Source: Prevotella sp. CAG:1185
GTDB taxonomy: Bacteria > Bacteroidota > Bacteroidia > Bacteroidales > Bacteroidaceae
Reading direction: 5' to 3'
Assembly: GCA_000436695.1 (NCBI GenBank)
Contig: HF992533.1
Location: 1 to 14,998, forward strand
DNA length: 14,998 nucleotides
Numbering within the stretch: position 1 is the first letter of the stretch; every line of letters begins with the position of its first letter. Shown in pieces: positions 1 through 6,744 of this stretch. The notes under the pieces are model-generated. The model had not been told where the DNA came from, did no database searches, and worked only from the letters and a program-made list of their open reading frames with translations. A program made the translations under genes and the position numbers.

Positions 1-384
1 TAAACTTTGCTAATTTGGGAACATGCGGACATTCATTATTTTTAATTAATTGGCACACAATTATAACAGTTTTTAGCCGATGTAAAAATATTTCTGCTTA
101 GTGATTTGTTCTTTATGCCATAACTAATGTCTTTTCTTGTAGTATGTGGCTTACGTTTGTTTTGATTTGCATGTATTACATATTTTAATGTATCTTTTAG
201 ATATGGCACAAATTTATAAATTATGCATAATTATTTACAGATGTATTACTTATTCAATTAATTGGTGACAACTTGAATCTGCACATTTTAAAGTCAAATG
301 TGCAAGAAATATTGACGGTTTATTACTTTTTGTGTTATTTTAGTGATAAAAATAATATTATGGCTTAATTATTACTTTTATTTG
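1..384. other. Noncoding region upstream of the ilv operon
   Basis: This stretch is very AT-rich and has stops in all frames on both strands, so no gene is visible. The only structured elements I found are a 9-bp inverted repeat (280-304) and the 10-bp palindrome CAATTAATTG at 255-264. The string AATTAATTGG occurs twice (44-53 and 256-265), but in DNA this AT-rich that may be chance. Whatever gene lies to the left is outside the window. Confidence 0.7.
280..304. repeat. 9-bp inverted repeat upstream of the ilvD promoter
   Basis: TGCACATTT (280-288) and AAATGTGCA (296-304) are perfect reverse complements around a 7-nt spacer. Neither strand carries a T-run after the repeat, so it does not look like an intrinsic terminator. 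It sits about 80 nt upstream of the promoter -33 element, where a regulator operator could lie. It could also be the hairpin end of a transcript from the left. The function is inference. Confidence 0.45.
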
Positions 385-416
385 TTGCTGATTATGAGAA
401 AAAAAGTATAACTTTG
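385..416 (+). promoter_or_regulatory. Bacteroidetes-type promoter of the ilv operon
   Basis: TTG at 385-387 and TAACTTTG at 409-416 are separated by 21 nt, matching the Bacteroidetes -33/-7 pattern (TTG, 19-21 nt, TAnnTTTG). Transcription would start near position 423, leaving a leader of only about 27 nt before ilvD. That is too short for a classical leader-peptide attenuator, so control of this operon probably acts on initiation. A purine-rich GAGAGG (442-447) precedes the ilvD start. Confidence 0.75.
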
Positions 417-449
417 CAGAACAACAAATAAAAAAATATTTGAGAGGAT

Positions 450-2252
450 ATGAAACACAAGTTGAGAAGCGCGGTATGTACCGAGGGGCGTCGTATGGCA
501 GGAGCTAGAGCTTTATGGGTTGCAGCTGGTATGAAACATGAGCAATTCGGAAAGCCCATTATTGCCATTGCCAACTCGTTTACGCAGTTCGTTCCCGGGC
601 ATACTCATTTACATGAAATAGGTCAGATTGTTAAGGCCGAGATAGAGAAAATGGGATGTTATGCCGCCGAGTTCAACACTATTGCTATTGACGACGGTAT
701 AGCTATGGGGCATGACGGCATGCTGTATTCATTGCCGTCGCGCGACATTATCGCCGACTCTGTTGAATATATGGTTAATGCCCATAAGGCTGATGCAATG
801 ATTTGTATATCCAATTGCGACAAGGTTACGCCGGGTATGCTCATGGCAGCCATGCGTCTTAACATTCCTACCGTGTTCTGTAGTGGAGGTCCGATGGAGG
901 CTGGACGATGGAACGGCGAGAATGCTGACTTGATTACAGCTATGGTTAAAGGTGCAGACTCAAGTGTCAGCGATGAAGAAATGAAGCAGATTGAGAGTTG
1001 TGCATGTCCGGGCTGTGGATGCTGTTCTGGTATGTTTACTGCAAACTCTATGAATTCGCTTACTGAGGCTATAGGCTTGTCATTACCTGGTAACGGCACT
1101 ATTCTTGCTACACACAAGAACCGTATACAGCTCTTTAAGGATGCTGCCCGCCAGATTGTTGTCAATGCCATGAAATATTATGAGGAAGGAGATGACAGCG
1201 TGCTTCCTAGAAATATTGCCACTAGAGAGGCTTTCCTCAATGCCATGACACTTGATATTGCCATGGGTGGAAGTACGAACACGGTGCTTCATCTGCTTGC
1301 CGTTGCACAAGAGGCAGGAGCCGATTTTAAAATGTGTGACATTGATGCATTGAGCCGTAAGGTGCCGTGTCTGTGCAAGTTGGCCCCAAATACTCAGAAA
1401 TACAGTCTGCAGGAATGTAACCGCGCCGGCGGAATATTCGGAATAATTAATGAACTTGCCAAGGGCGGTCTTATAAATGAGGACGTTATGCGTGTGGACG
1501 GAAAGACCCTTGGTGAACAGCTGAAAAAGTATGATATTACGGGCAGCAGCATTGACAGCGAAGCAGAACGGATATATAGAAGTGCACCCGGAAGAAAGTT
1601 TTCAACAACTATGGGTTCGCAAGATTCACAGTGGGAGACTTTGGACACAGACCGCACTGATGGTTGCATACGCGACATAGAACATGCCTATACTAAAGAT
1701 GGTGGACTGGCGGTTCTGTTTGGCAATATCGCCCAGGACGGATGTGTGGTAAAGACTGCCGGAGTAGATCCTTCAATATGGAAGTTCAGCGGTCCGGCTA
1801 AAGTGTTCGACTCTCAAGAAACTGCATGCGAGGGCATTCTTGGCGGACAGGTTAAGAGTGGCGACTGCGTGGTTATTACGCACGAAGGTCCTAAAGGAGG
1901 TCCTGGTATGCAGGAGATGCTTTATCCTACGTCTTATATTAAGAGTATGCATCTTGGAAAAGAATGCGCCTTGATAACAGACGGACGATTCAGCGGCGGA
2001 ACTTCTGGCCTTAGCATTGGTCATATCTCGCCGGAGGCTGCGGCCGGAGGCAACATCGGAAAAATTATTGATGGTGACATCATAGACATAGATATTCCAA
2101 ACCGCACAATAAATGTGAGACTTTCTGACGAAGAACTGGCTTCGCGCCCTCAACGTCCGCTAACACGCAATCGCGTTGTGAGCAAGGCCCTTAGAGCTTA
2201 TGCACAGAGTGTAAGTTCGGCAGATAAGGGAGGAGTTAGAATAATAGATTAG
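450..2252 (+). CDS. ilvD: Dihydroxy-acid dehydratase
   Basis: IlvD dehydrates 2,3-dihydroxy-isovalerate and 2,3-dihydroxy-3-methylvalerate to the 2-keto acids that precede valine and isoleucine. It is a cytosolic Fe-S enzyme. The 600-residue product fits the long, E. coli-like IlvD form (IlvD/Edd family). Visible motifs are NSFTQFVPGH (42-51), DDGIAMGHDGM (81-91), the Fe-S cysteine C123 in NCDK, C192 in CSGMFTANSMN, and DGRFSGGTSG (511-520). The position that is Cys in some dehydratases is Gly here (G50), as I recall for E. coli, which suggests an oxygen-sensitive 4Fe-4S cluster; that is inference. The ATG follows GAGAGG. It is the first gene of the operon, and 165 nt separate it from ilvB, the widest gap in the unit. 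Confidence 0.97.
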   Translation: MKHKLRSAVCTEGRRMAGARALWVAAGMKHEQFGKPIIAIANSFTQFVPGHTHLHEIGQIVKAEIEKMGCYAAEFNTIAIDDGIAMGHDGMLYSLPSRDIIADSVEYMVNAHKADAMICISNCDKVTPGMLMAAMRLNIPTVFCSGGPMEAGRWNGENADLITAMVKGADSSVSDEEMKQIESCACPGCGCCSGMFTANSMNSLTEAIGLSLPGNGTILATHKNRIQLFKDAARQIVVNAMKYYEEGDDSVLPRNIATREAFLNAMTLDIAMGGSTNTVLHLLAVAQEAGADFKMCDIDALSRKVPCLCKLAPNTQKYSLQECNRAGGIFGIINELAKGGLINEDVMRVDGKTLGEQLKKYDITGSSIDSEAERIYRSAPGRKFSTTMGSQDSQWETLDTDRTDGCIRDIEHAYTKDGGLAVLFGNIAQDGCVVKTAGVDPSIWKFSGPAKVFDSQETACEGILGGQVKSGDCVVITHEGPKGGPGMQEMLYPTSYIKSMHLGKECALITDGRFSGGTSGLSIGHISPEAAAGGNIGKIIDGDIIDIDIPNRTINVRLSDEELASRPQRPLTRNRVVSKALRAYAQSVSSADKGGVRIID

Positions 2253-2417
2253 TATAAGTTTTTGTGAAGTGTGTTTCATAATCGATGCCTGCACTTGGCC
2301 TGCGTTGTTATCGTGGTCCAAGGGGGCCCGTTAACATATATTGGCTGCATCGCGTGGCTTTGAGTGTATGGCGTCGGTTATGTTTATTGCATTTTGCATA
2401 TTCAAAGAGATGTGAGT
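2253..2417 (+). other. Structured, GC-richer ilvD-ilvB spacer
   Basis: This 165-nt spacer is clearly richer in G+C than the other intergenic DNA here, especially at 2283-2360. It has no Bacteroidetes -7 element that I could find. A possible stem pairs CTTGGCC (2294-2300) with GGTCCAAG (2315-2322, one bulged T), next to the self-complementary GGGCCC (2324-2329). CGATGC (2283-2288) and GCATCG (2347-2352) could bracket the whole region. No T-run follows, so it is not an obvious terminator. It may be a processing or stability element in the mRNA, or a remnant of lost coding sequence. Confidence 0.4.
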
Positions 2418-4133
2418 ATGGCAAAAGAAATGATAACAGGATCAGAGGCCCTGATGAGAGCTCTGAAAAATGAAAATGTTACGACCATATTTGGCTATCC
2501 CGGTGGCGCTATTATGCCGGTTTTCGATGCTCTTTATGATTACACACGTGGTGAAAAGAAAGCTTTCGAACATGTTTTGGTGCGTCATGAACAGTCGGCT
2601 GCCCATGCTGCTGAAGGTTATGCACGTGCCGGCGGCGGTGTTGGAGTTTGTATCGTAACGAGTGGTCCTGGTGCAACTAACACTCTTACTGGTGTTGCAG
2701 ATGCCATGATGGATTCAACTCCTATAATAGTCATAGCCGGACAGGTTGGTGTTTCGGGGCTCGGTACTGATGCATTTCAGGAAGTAGATCTTGTCGGCTT
2801 GGCTCAGCCTATCAGCAAATGGAGCTATCAGATACGCCGTGCTGATGATATAGCGTGGGCGGTTAGTCGTGCTTTTTATATAGCCCGCTCGGGCCGTCCG
2901 GGTCCGGTTGTGCTTGATTTTCCGAAAAACGCGCAGCTGGACAAGACTGAATATCAGTCTATTAATGTTGACTTCATACGCAGTTATGTTCCTTTTCCGG
3001 AACTTGACATGAATGCCGTAAGTCGTGCTGCCGAACTTATTAACAACGCAAAGAAACCTTTGGCTCTTGTAGGGCAGGGGGTAGAATTGGGCAATGCGCA
3101 GAAAGAGCTTGTTGAATTTATCGAAAAAGCAGATATTCCTGCAGCAAGAACTCTTATGGGGTTGTCGGCACTTGCATCAGACCATCCGTTGAATGTCGGT
3201 ATGCTTGGCATGCACGGTAATTATGCGCCAAATTTGAAAGAACAGGAGTGCGATGTGCTCATAGCCATAGGCATGCGTTTCAGTGAGCGTGTAACAGGCA
3301 ACGTGGCAACATACGCTAAACAGGCTAAGATAATACATCTGGATATAGACGAGTCTGAAATAGACAAAAATGTTAAGACTGATGTGGCTGTCGTGGCTGA
3401 CTGTAAAGTGTCTTTGCCGGCAATAACTAAGTTGCTAAAGCCAAATTCTCATAAAGAATGGCGTGACAGCTTTGTGCCGTTGTATAATAAAGAATATGAG
3501 AAAGTGATACGTCCGGCATTGTATCCCGGCCAAGGCCCTCTGCTAATGGGTGAGGTTGTCAAAGCCGTGTCAGACGCAACCGAGGGTGAGGCTGTTATGG
3601 TCAATGATGTCGGTCAGAATCAGATGTTCTCAAGCAGATATTTCATGTTTAAGAAAAAACGCTCTATCATAAGCAGTGGAGGTCTTGGTACAATGGGTTA
3701 TGGCCTTCCTGCCGCTATTGGAGCAACTTATGCTGCACCAAACCGAACTGTGTGCATATTCACTGGTGACGGAGGCTTTCAGATGAGTCTGCATGAACTA
3801 GGAACAATAATGGAACATAGAATACCTGTAAAGGTTATCTTGATGAACAACAATTATCTTGGCAATGTGCGTCAATGGCAGGATATGTTCTTCAATAAGC
3901 GCAAGTCGTTTACCAGGATGATGAACCCGTCTTATTCAAAAGTGTGTGAGGCTTACGATATTCCATACACATTTGTTTTTGAGCGAGAAAATCTGAAGAA
4001 CGGAGTGGAGAAGATGCTTGCTACAGACGGTCCGTTTGTCCTTGAGTGTGCAGTAAAGGAGCTGGACAACATATTACCAATGACTCCTCCGGGATGTTCG
4101 GTAGACGAAATGTTGCTTGAAATTAATTTATAA
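2418..4133 (+). CDS. ilvB: Acetolactate synthase, large (catalytic) subunit
   Basis: This ThDP-dependent subunit condenses pyruvate with pyruvate or 2-ketobutyrate, the first common step to valine, leucine and isoleucine. With the ATG at 2418 the product is 571 residues and begins MAKEMITGSEALM. The frame stays open upstream to a GTG at 2364, but the extra 18 residues are not family-like. Motifs: GYPGGAIMPVFDALY (26-40), catalytic glutamate E58 in RHEQ, the ThDP/Mg motif GDGG (450-453) ending in NNN (477-479), and VRQW (484-487) with the Trp that borders the herbicide site in this family. The three ThDP-enzyme domains (N-terminal PYR, central, C-terminal PP) are all present. ilvN follows after 9 nt, so the two subunits are surely co-transcribed. 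Confidence 0.97.
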   Translation: MAKEMITGSEALMRALKNENVTTIFGYPGGAIMPVFDALYDYTRGEKKAFEHVLVRHEQSAAHAAEGYARAGGGVGVCIVTSGPGATNTLTGVADAMMDSTPIIVIAGQVGVSGLGTDAFQEVDLVGLAQPISKWSYQIRRADDIAWAVSRAFYIARSGRPGPVVLDFPKNAQLDKTEYQSINVDFIRSYVPFPELDMNAVSRAAELINNAKKPLALVGQGVELGNAQKELVEFIEKADIPAARTLMGLSALASDHPLNVGMLGMHGNYAPNLKEQECDVLIAIGMRFSERVTGNVATYAKQAKIIHLDIDESEIDKNVKTDVAVVADCKVSLPAITKLLKPNSHKEWRDSFVPLYNKEYEKVIRPALYPGQGPLLMGEVVKAVSDATEGEAVMVNDVGQNQMFSSRYFMFKKKRSIISSGGLGTMGYGLPAAIGATYAAPNRTVCIFTGDGGFQMSLHELGTIMEHRIPVKVILMNNNYLGNVRQWQDMFFNKRKSFTRMMNPSYSKVCEAYDIPYTFVFERENLKNGVEKMLATDGPFVLECAVKELDNILPMTPPGCSVDEMLLEINL

Positions 4134-4142
4134 GTTTGAGTT

Positions 4143-4691
4143 ATGGAAACGACAGAAAGGAAACTATATACTCTGTTGGTGTATTCAGAGAACATCGCCG
4201 GTATACTTAACCAGATAACGGCTGTGTTCACCCGTCGGCAGGTCAACATCGAAAGTCTTAATGTGTCGGCATCTAGCATCGAAGGTGTACACAAGTATAC
4301 CATTACAGCTTGGAGCGATGAAGACCAAATCGTAAAAATAACAAAACAGATAGAGAAAAAGATAGATGTAATAAAGGCTGACTATTATACAGATGACGAT
4401 TTGTTTATACGTGAGGTGGGACTTTATAAACTTTCTACTCAGGAAGTGCTTGACAATCCGGATATTTCGCGTGTGATAAGGAAAGCCAATGCCCGTATAA
4501 TAGAAGTAAATCCTAAATTCTGTACTGTAATGTTGAGCGGTATGACCGAAGACATCACAGGACTTTATTTCAGCCTTGACAAATATAATTGTCTGTTGCA
4601 ATATACACGCAGCGGACGTATTGCCATAACCCGCAGCCCTGTAGAACAGGTGAGCGATTTTTTGGACTTACAAGAAAGAAAACAAAAATAA
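4143..4691 (+). CDS. ilvN: Acetolactate synthase, small (regulatory) subunit
   Basis: This is the regulatory partner of IlvB: it stimulates the catalytic subunit and confers valine feedback inhibition. The 182 residues comprise an N-terminal ACT domain (about 8-82) and a C-terminal small-subunit domain (about 85-175). G20 in the AGIL turn and N35 in NIESL align with the G14 and N29 positions tied to valine binding in E. coli IlvH, so feedback control is probably intact (inference from remembered alignment). The family's RSGRIAITRS-type segment is at 156-165. The start lies 9 nt after the ilvB stop and the stop lies 2 nt before the thioesterase start, implying tight translational coupling. Confidence 0.95.
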   Translation: METTERKLYTLLVYSENIAGILNQITAVFTRRQVNIESLNVSASSIEGVHKYTITAWSDEDQIVKITKQIEKKIDVIKADYYTDDDLFIREVGLYKLSTQEVLDNPDISRVIRKANARIIEVNPKFCTVMLSGMTEDITGLYFSLDKYNCLLQYTRSGRIAITRSPVEQVSDFLDLQERKQK

Positions 4692-4693
4692 AT

Positions 4694-5464
4694 ATGTTAG
4701 AAAAAGTAGGACGATACGAGTTTTTGGCAGAGCCGTTTCATTGTGATTTTTCCAAGCGCCTTTTTATGGGACACCTTGGCAATCATATGCTTAATGCGGC
4801 TGACTTTCATGCCGCCCACCGTGGCTTTGGCATGACATACCTGAATCCTTTGCATAAGACATGGGTGTTGTCGCGTTTGGCAATTGAGATGGAGAAAATG
4901 CCTCCGCAATATTCTAGATTTTATGTTGAAACATGGGTTGAAGGTGTTATGAAATTCTTCACCAACCGTAATTTCCGTGTCGTAGATGCCGACGATGAGA
5001 ACAAGGTGTACGGATATGGTCGGAGTATATGGGCTTTGATTGATACTGATTCCCGTCAGCCACAGAATATTATGGACGTGCGAGACGGTGATATCATGAA
5101 TTATGTTGAAACGGATAAAGAATGTCCTATAGCCGGGCTCTCGCGTGTCAGAATGGGTAAGGAGGCTCAACTTGTTGCTTCTATGCCTACGCACTATAGC
5201 GATGTCGACGTTAATGGTCATATCAATAGCGTGAAATATATTGAGCATGTTCTTGATTTGTTCGGGCTTGATATTTATCGTGATTACTGCATCAAAAGGT
5301 TTGACATTGCTTATGTGGCAGAGAGTTATTATGGTGACATCTTAAACTATTATAAGGAAACCGTTTCAGACAGCGTGTTCTGTGTACGTATTACCAGGAC
5401 AGCTCCTGATTCTTCTGGTGAGATAGAAGTTTGTAGATGTAAAATAGAATTTGTGAAAAATTGA
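4694..5464 (+). CDS. Acyl-ACP thioesterase (FatA/FatB-like)
   Basis: The enzyme hydrolyses acyl-ACP to free fatty acid and ACP, in the cytosol. The 256-residue product has the length of a tandem double-hotdog acyl-ACP thioesterase. The motif DVNGHINSVKYIE (172-184) matches the plant FatB active-site signature, giving D172, N174 and H176. E210 lies 34 residues after H176, where the catalytic Glu of FatB falls, and the adjacent plant Cys is Ser (S211). The ATG at 4694 is 2 nt after the ilvN stop; upstream in-frame codons lie inside ilvN and are not family-like. It sits between ilvN and ilvC, an order I recall from Bacteroides. Branched acyl chains made from branched-chain keto acids are plausible substrates, but specificity is not visible in the sequence. 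Confidence 0.9.
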   Translation: MLEKVGRYEFLAEPFHCDFSKRLFMGHLGNHMLNAADFHAAHRGFGMTYLNPLHKTWVLSRLAIEMEKMPPQYSRFYVETWVEGVMKFFTNRNFRVVDADDENKVYGYGRSIWALIDTDSRQPQNIMDVRDGDIMNYVETDKECPIAGLSRVRMGKEAQLVASMPTHYSDVDVNGHINSVKYIEHVLDLFGLDIYRDYCIKRFDIAYVAESYYGDILNYYKETVSDSVFCVRITRTAPDSSGEIEVCRCKIEFVKN

Positions 5465-5472
5465 AAGTAAAA

Positions 5473-5503
5473 TTGCTTATTTCATTTTAAATTCTTATAT
5501 TTG
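5473..5503 (+). promoter_or_regulatory. Internal promoter for ilvC
   Basis: TTG at 5473-5475 and TATATTTG at 5496-5503 are separated by 20 nt, a full match to the Bacteroidetes TAnnTTTG pattern at ideal spacing. It begins just after the thioesterase stop. Transcription would start near 5510 and give ilvC its own leader of about 80 nt. ilvC could then be made both from the operon promoter and independently. Confidence 0.65.
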
Positions 5504-5546
5504 TGAGCGGTTTTAATGAGAAAGCAAAAATATGTAACATTTAATC

Positions 5547-5572
5547 GGGCTGCCTCAATATCGGGGCAGCCT
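5547..5572 (+). promoter_or_regulatory. GC-rich hairpin in the ilvC leader
   Basis: GGCTGCC (5548-5554) and GGCAGCC (5565-5571) form a perfect 7-bp stem over a 10-nt loop, extendable by a G-U pair at each end. It sits about 18 nt upstream of the ilvC start in otherwise AT-rich DNA. The sequence after it (TACATAAAAC) has no T-run, so it is not a standard terminator. It could block processing or decay, or influence ilvC translation. The role is inference. Confidence 0.55.
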
Positions 5573-5590
5573 ACATAAAACATTATCATT

Positions 5591-6634
5591 ATGGCAGAAA
5601 TGAATTTTGGTGGCGTTATCGAAACAGTTGTCACCAGTAAAGAATTTTCTTTAGAGAAAGCGCGTGAGGTTCTCAAGAATGAGACAATCGCAGTATTAGG
5701 TTATGGTATTCAGGGACCGGGCCAGGCTTGCAATCTGCGCGACAATGGCTTTAATGTAATTGTCGGACAGCGTGAAGGCAAAACTTACGAAAAGGCTGTT
5801 GCCGACGGATGGGTGCCAGGAAAGACTTTGTTCTCAATTGAGGAAGCTGCAGAAAAGGGTACTATCGTATGTATGTTGCTTTCTGATGCAGGTCAGATTG
5901 CTGTATGGCCTAAAATTAAAAAGCATCTAACAAAGGGAAAGGCACTTTACTATTCTCATGGTTTTGCCATAAACTGGAGTGACCGCACAGGTGTAGTTCC
6001 GCCTGAAGATGTTGATGTTATAATGGTTGCGCCAAAGGGATCTGGTACTTCACTTCGCACTATGTTCTGTGAAGGACGTGGACTCAACTGTTCATATGCC
6101 GTTTATCAGGATGCTACAGGTAAGGCTGAGGAACGTACCATTGCATTTGGTATAGGTATCGGAGCCGGATATTTGTTTAAGACTACATTTGAGCGTGAAG
6201 CGACAAGCGACCTTACAGGTGAGCGTGGTTCGCTTATGGGTGCTATTGAAGGCTTGTTCGAGGCTCAGTATCAGGTACTGCGTGAACACGGTCATTCTCC
6301 TTCTGAAGCATTCAATGAGACAATTGAGGAGCTTACACAGAGTCTTGCACCGCTTTTTGGTGAAAAGGGTATGGACTGGATGTACGCTAACTGTTCAACA
6401 ACAGCACAGCGAGGTGCACTTGATTGGGCTCCGCGTTTCCGCGATGCCATCAAACCGGTGATGGAGTGGCTTTATCTGTCTGTCAAGACTGGTCATGAAG
6501 CACAGATAGCCATTGACAGCAACTCAAAGGCTGACTATCGTGAGAAACTTAACGAGGAGTTGCGCCAGATGCGTGAAAGCGAGATGTGGCAAGCAGGTGT
6601 GACTGTTCGTAAACTTCGTCCAGAGAATAACTGA
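5591..6634 (+). CDS. ilvC: Ketol-acid reductoisomerase
   Basis: IlvC rearranges and reduces 2-acetolactate and 2-aceto-2-hydroxybutyrate with NAD(P)H and Mg2+, supplying the dihydroxy acids that IlvD dehydrates. The product is 347 residues, the short class I type. The Rossmann nucleotide loop is GYGIQGPGQ (37-45). Likely catalytic residues are H123 (SHGF), K149 (APKGSG), metal ligands D207 and E211 (DLTGERG), and E243, E247 and S269 in the C-terminal helical knot domain. The cofactor-selecting loop after strand 2 runs Q60-R61-E62-G63-K64-T65, so NADPH preference cannot be taken for granted. The ATG at 5591 starts MAEMNFGG, as I recall for Bacteroidetes orthologues. It ends the operon, with a terminator 26 nt downstream. 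Confidence 0.97.
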   Translation: MAEMNFGGVIETVVTSKEFSLEKAREVLKNETIAVLGYGIQGPGQACNLRDNGFNVIVGQREGKTYEKAVADGWVPGKTLFSIEEAAEKGTIVCMLLSDAGQIAVWPKIKKHLTKGKALYYSHGFAINWSDRTGVVPPEDVDVIMVAPKGSGTSLRTMFCEGRGLNCSYAVYQDATGKAEERTIAFGIGIGAGYLFKTTFEREATSDLTGERGSLMGAIEGLFEAQYQVLREHGHSPSEAFNETIEELTQSLAPLFGEKGMDWMYANCSTTAQRGALDWAPRFRDAIKPVMEWLYLSVKTGHEAQIAIDSNSKADYREKLNEELRQMRESEMWQAGVTVRKLRPENN

Positions 6635-6660
6635 TTTTTATCTTGACATGCTGATATTTT

Positions 6661-6700
6661 GACAGGTGCGGGGCTGTGTTGTTCTGCGCCTGTCTTTTTT
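6661..6700 (+). terminator. Rho-independent terminator of the ilv operon
   Basis: GACAGGTGCGG (6661-6671) pairs with CTGCGCCTGTC (6684-6694) in an 11-bp stem with two G-T wobbles and a 12-nt loop, followed at once by TTTTTT (6695-6700). It lies 26 nt after the ilvC stop and separates the operon from the convergent recQ gene. The opposite strand has an A-run rather than a T-run, so it should act mainly on ilv transcription. Confidence 0.88.
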
Positions 6701-6744
6701 ATATTTCTACCGTTCTTTTTGTTGATATCTTTGGGAGGTTTTGT

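Noticed and set aside
1..10. TAAACTTTGC at the left edge as a promoter -7 element
   Set aside because: The TA is out of register (AA before the two free bases), the -33 region is outside the window, and no gene follows for 440 nt.
44..265. AATTAATTGG occurring twice upstream of ilvD
   Set aside because: A low-complexity AT string in AT-rich DNA; two copies are not meaningful evidence of an operator.
2364..2417. GTG at 2364 as the ilvB start
   Set aside because: The 18 extra residues are not family-like, and the ATG at 2418 gives the expected N-terminus.
2285..2473. A 62-codon open frame spanning the ilvD-ilvB spacer and the ilvB start, considered as a leader peptide or small gene
   Set aside because: It overlaps the ilvB start in another frame, is not rich in runs of Ile, Val or Leu codons, and resembles no protein I know.
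4185..4601. Long antisense frames opposite ilvN, the thioesterase, ilvD, recJ and pepP
   Set aside because: They mirror the codon structure of confidently assigned genes and show no family features of their own.
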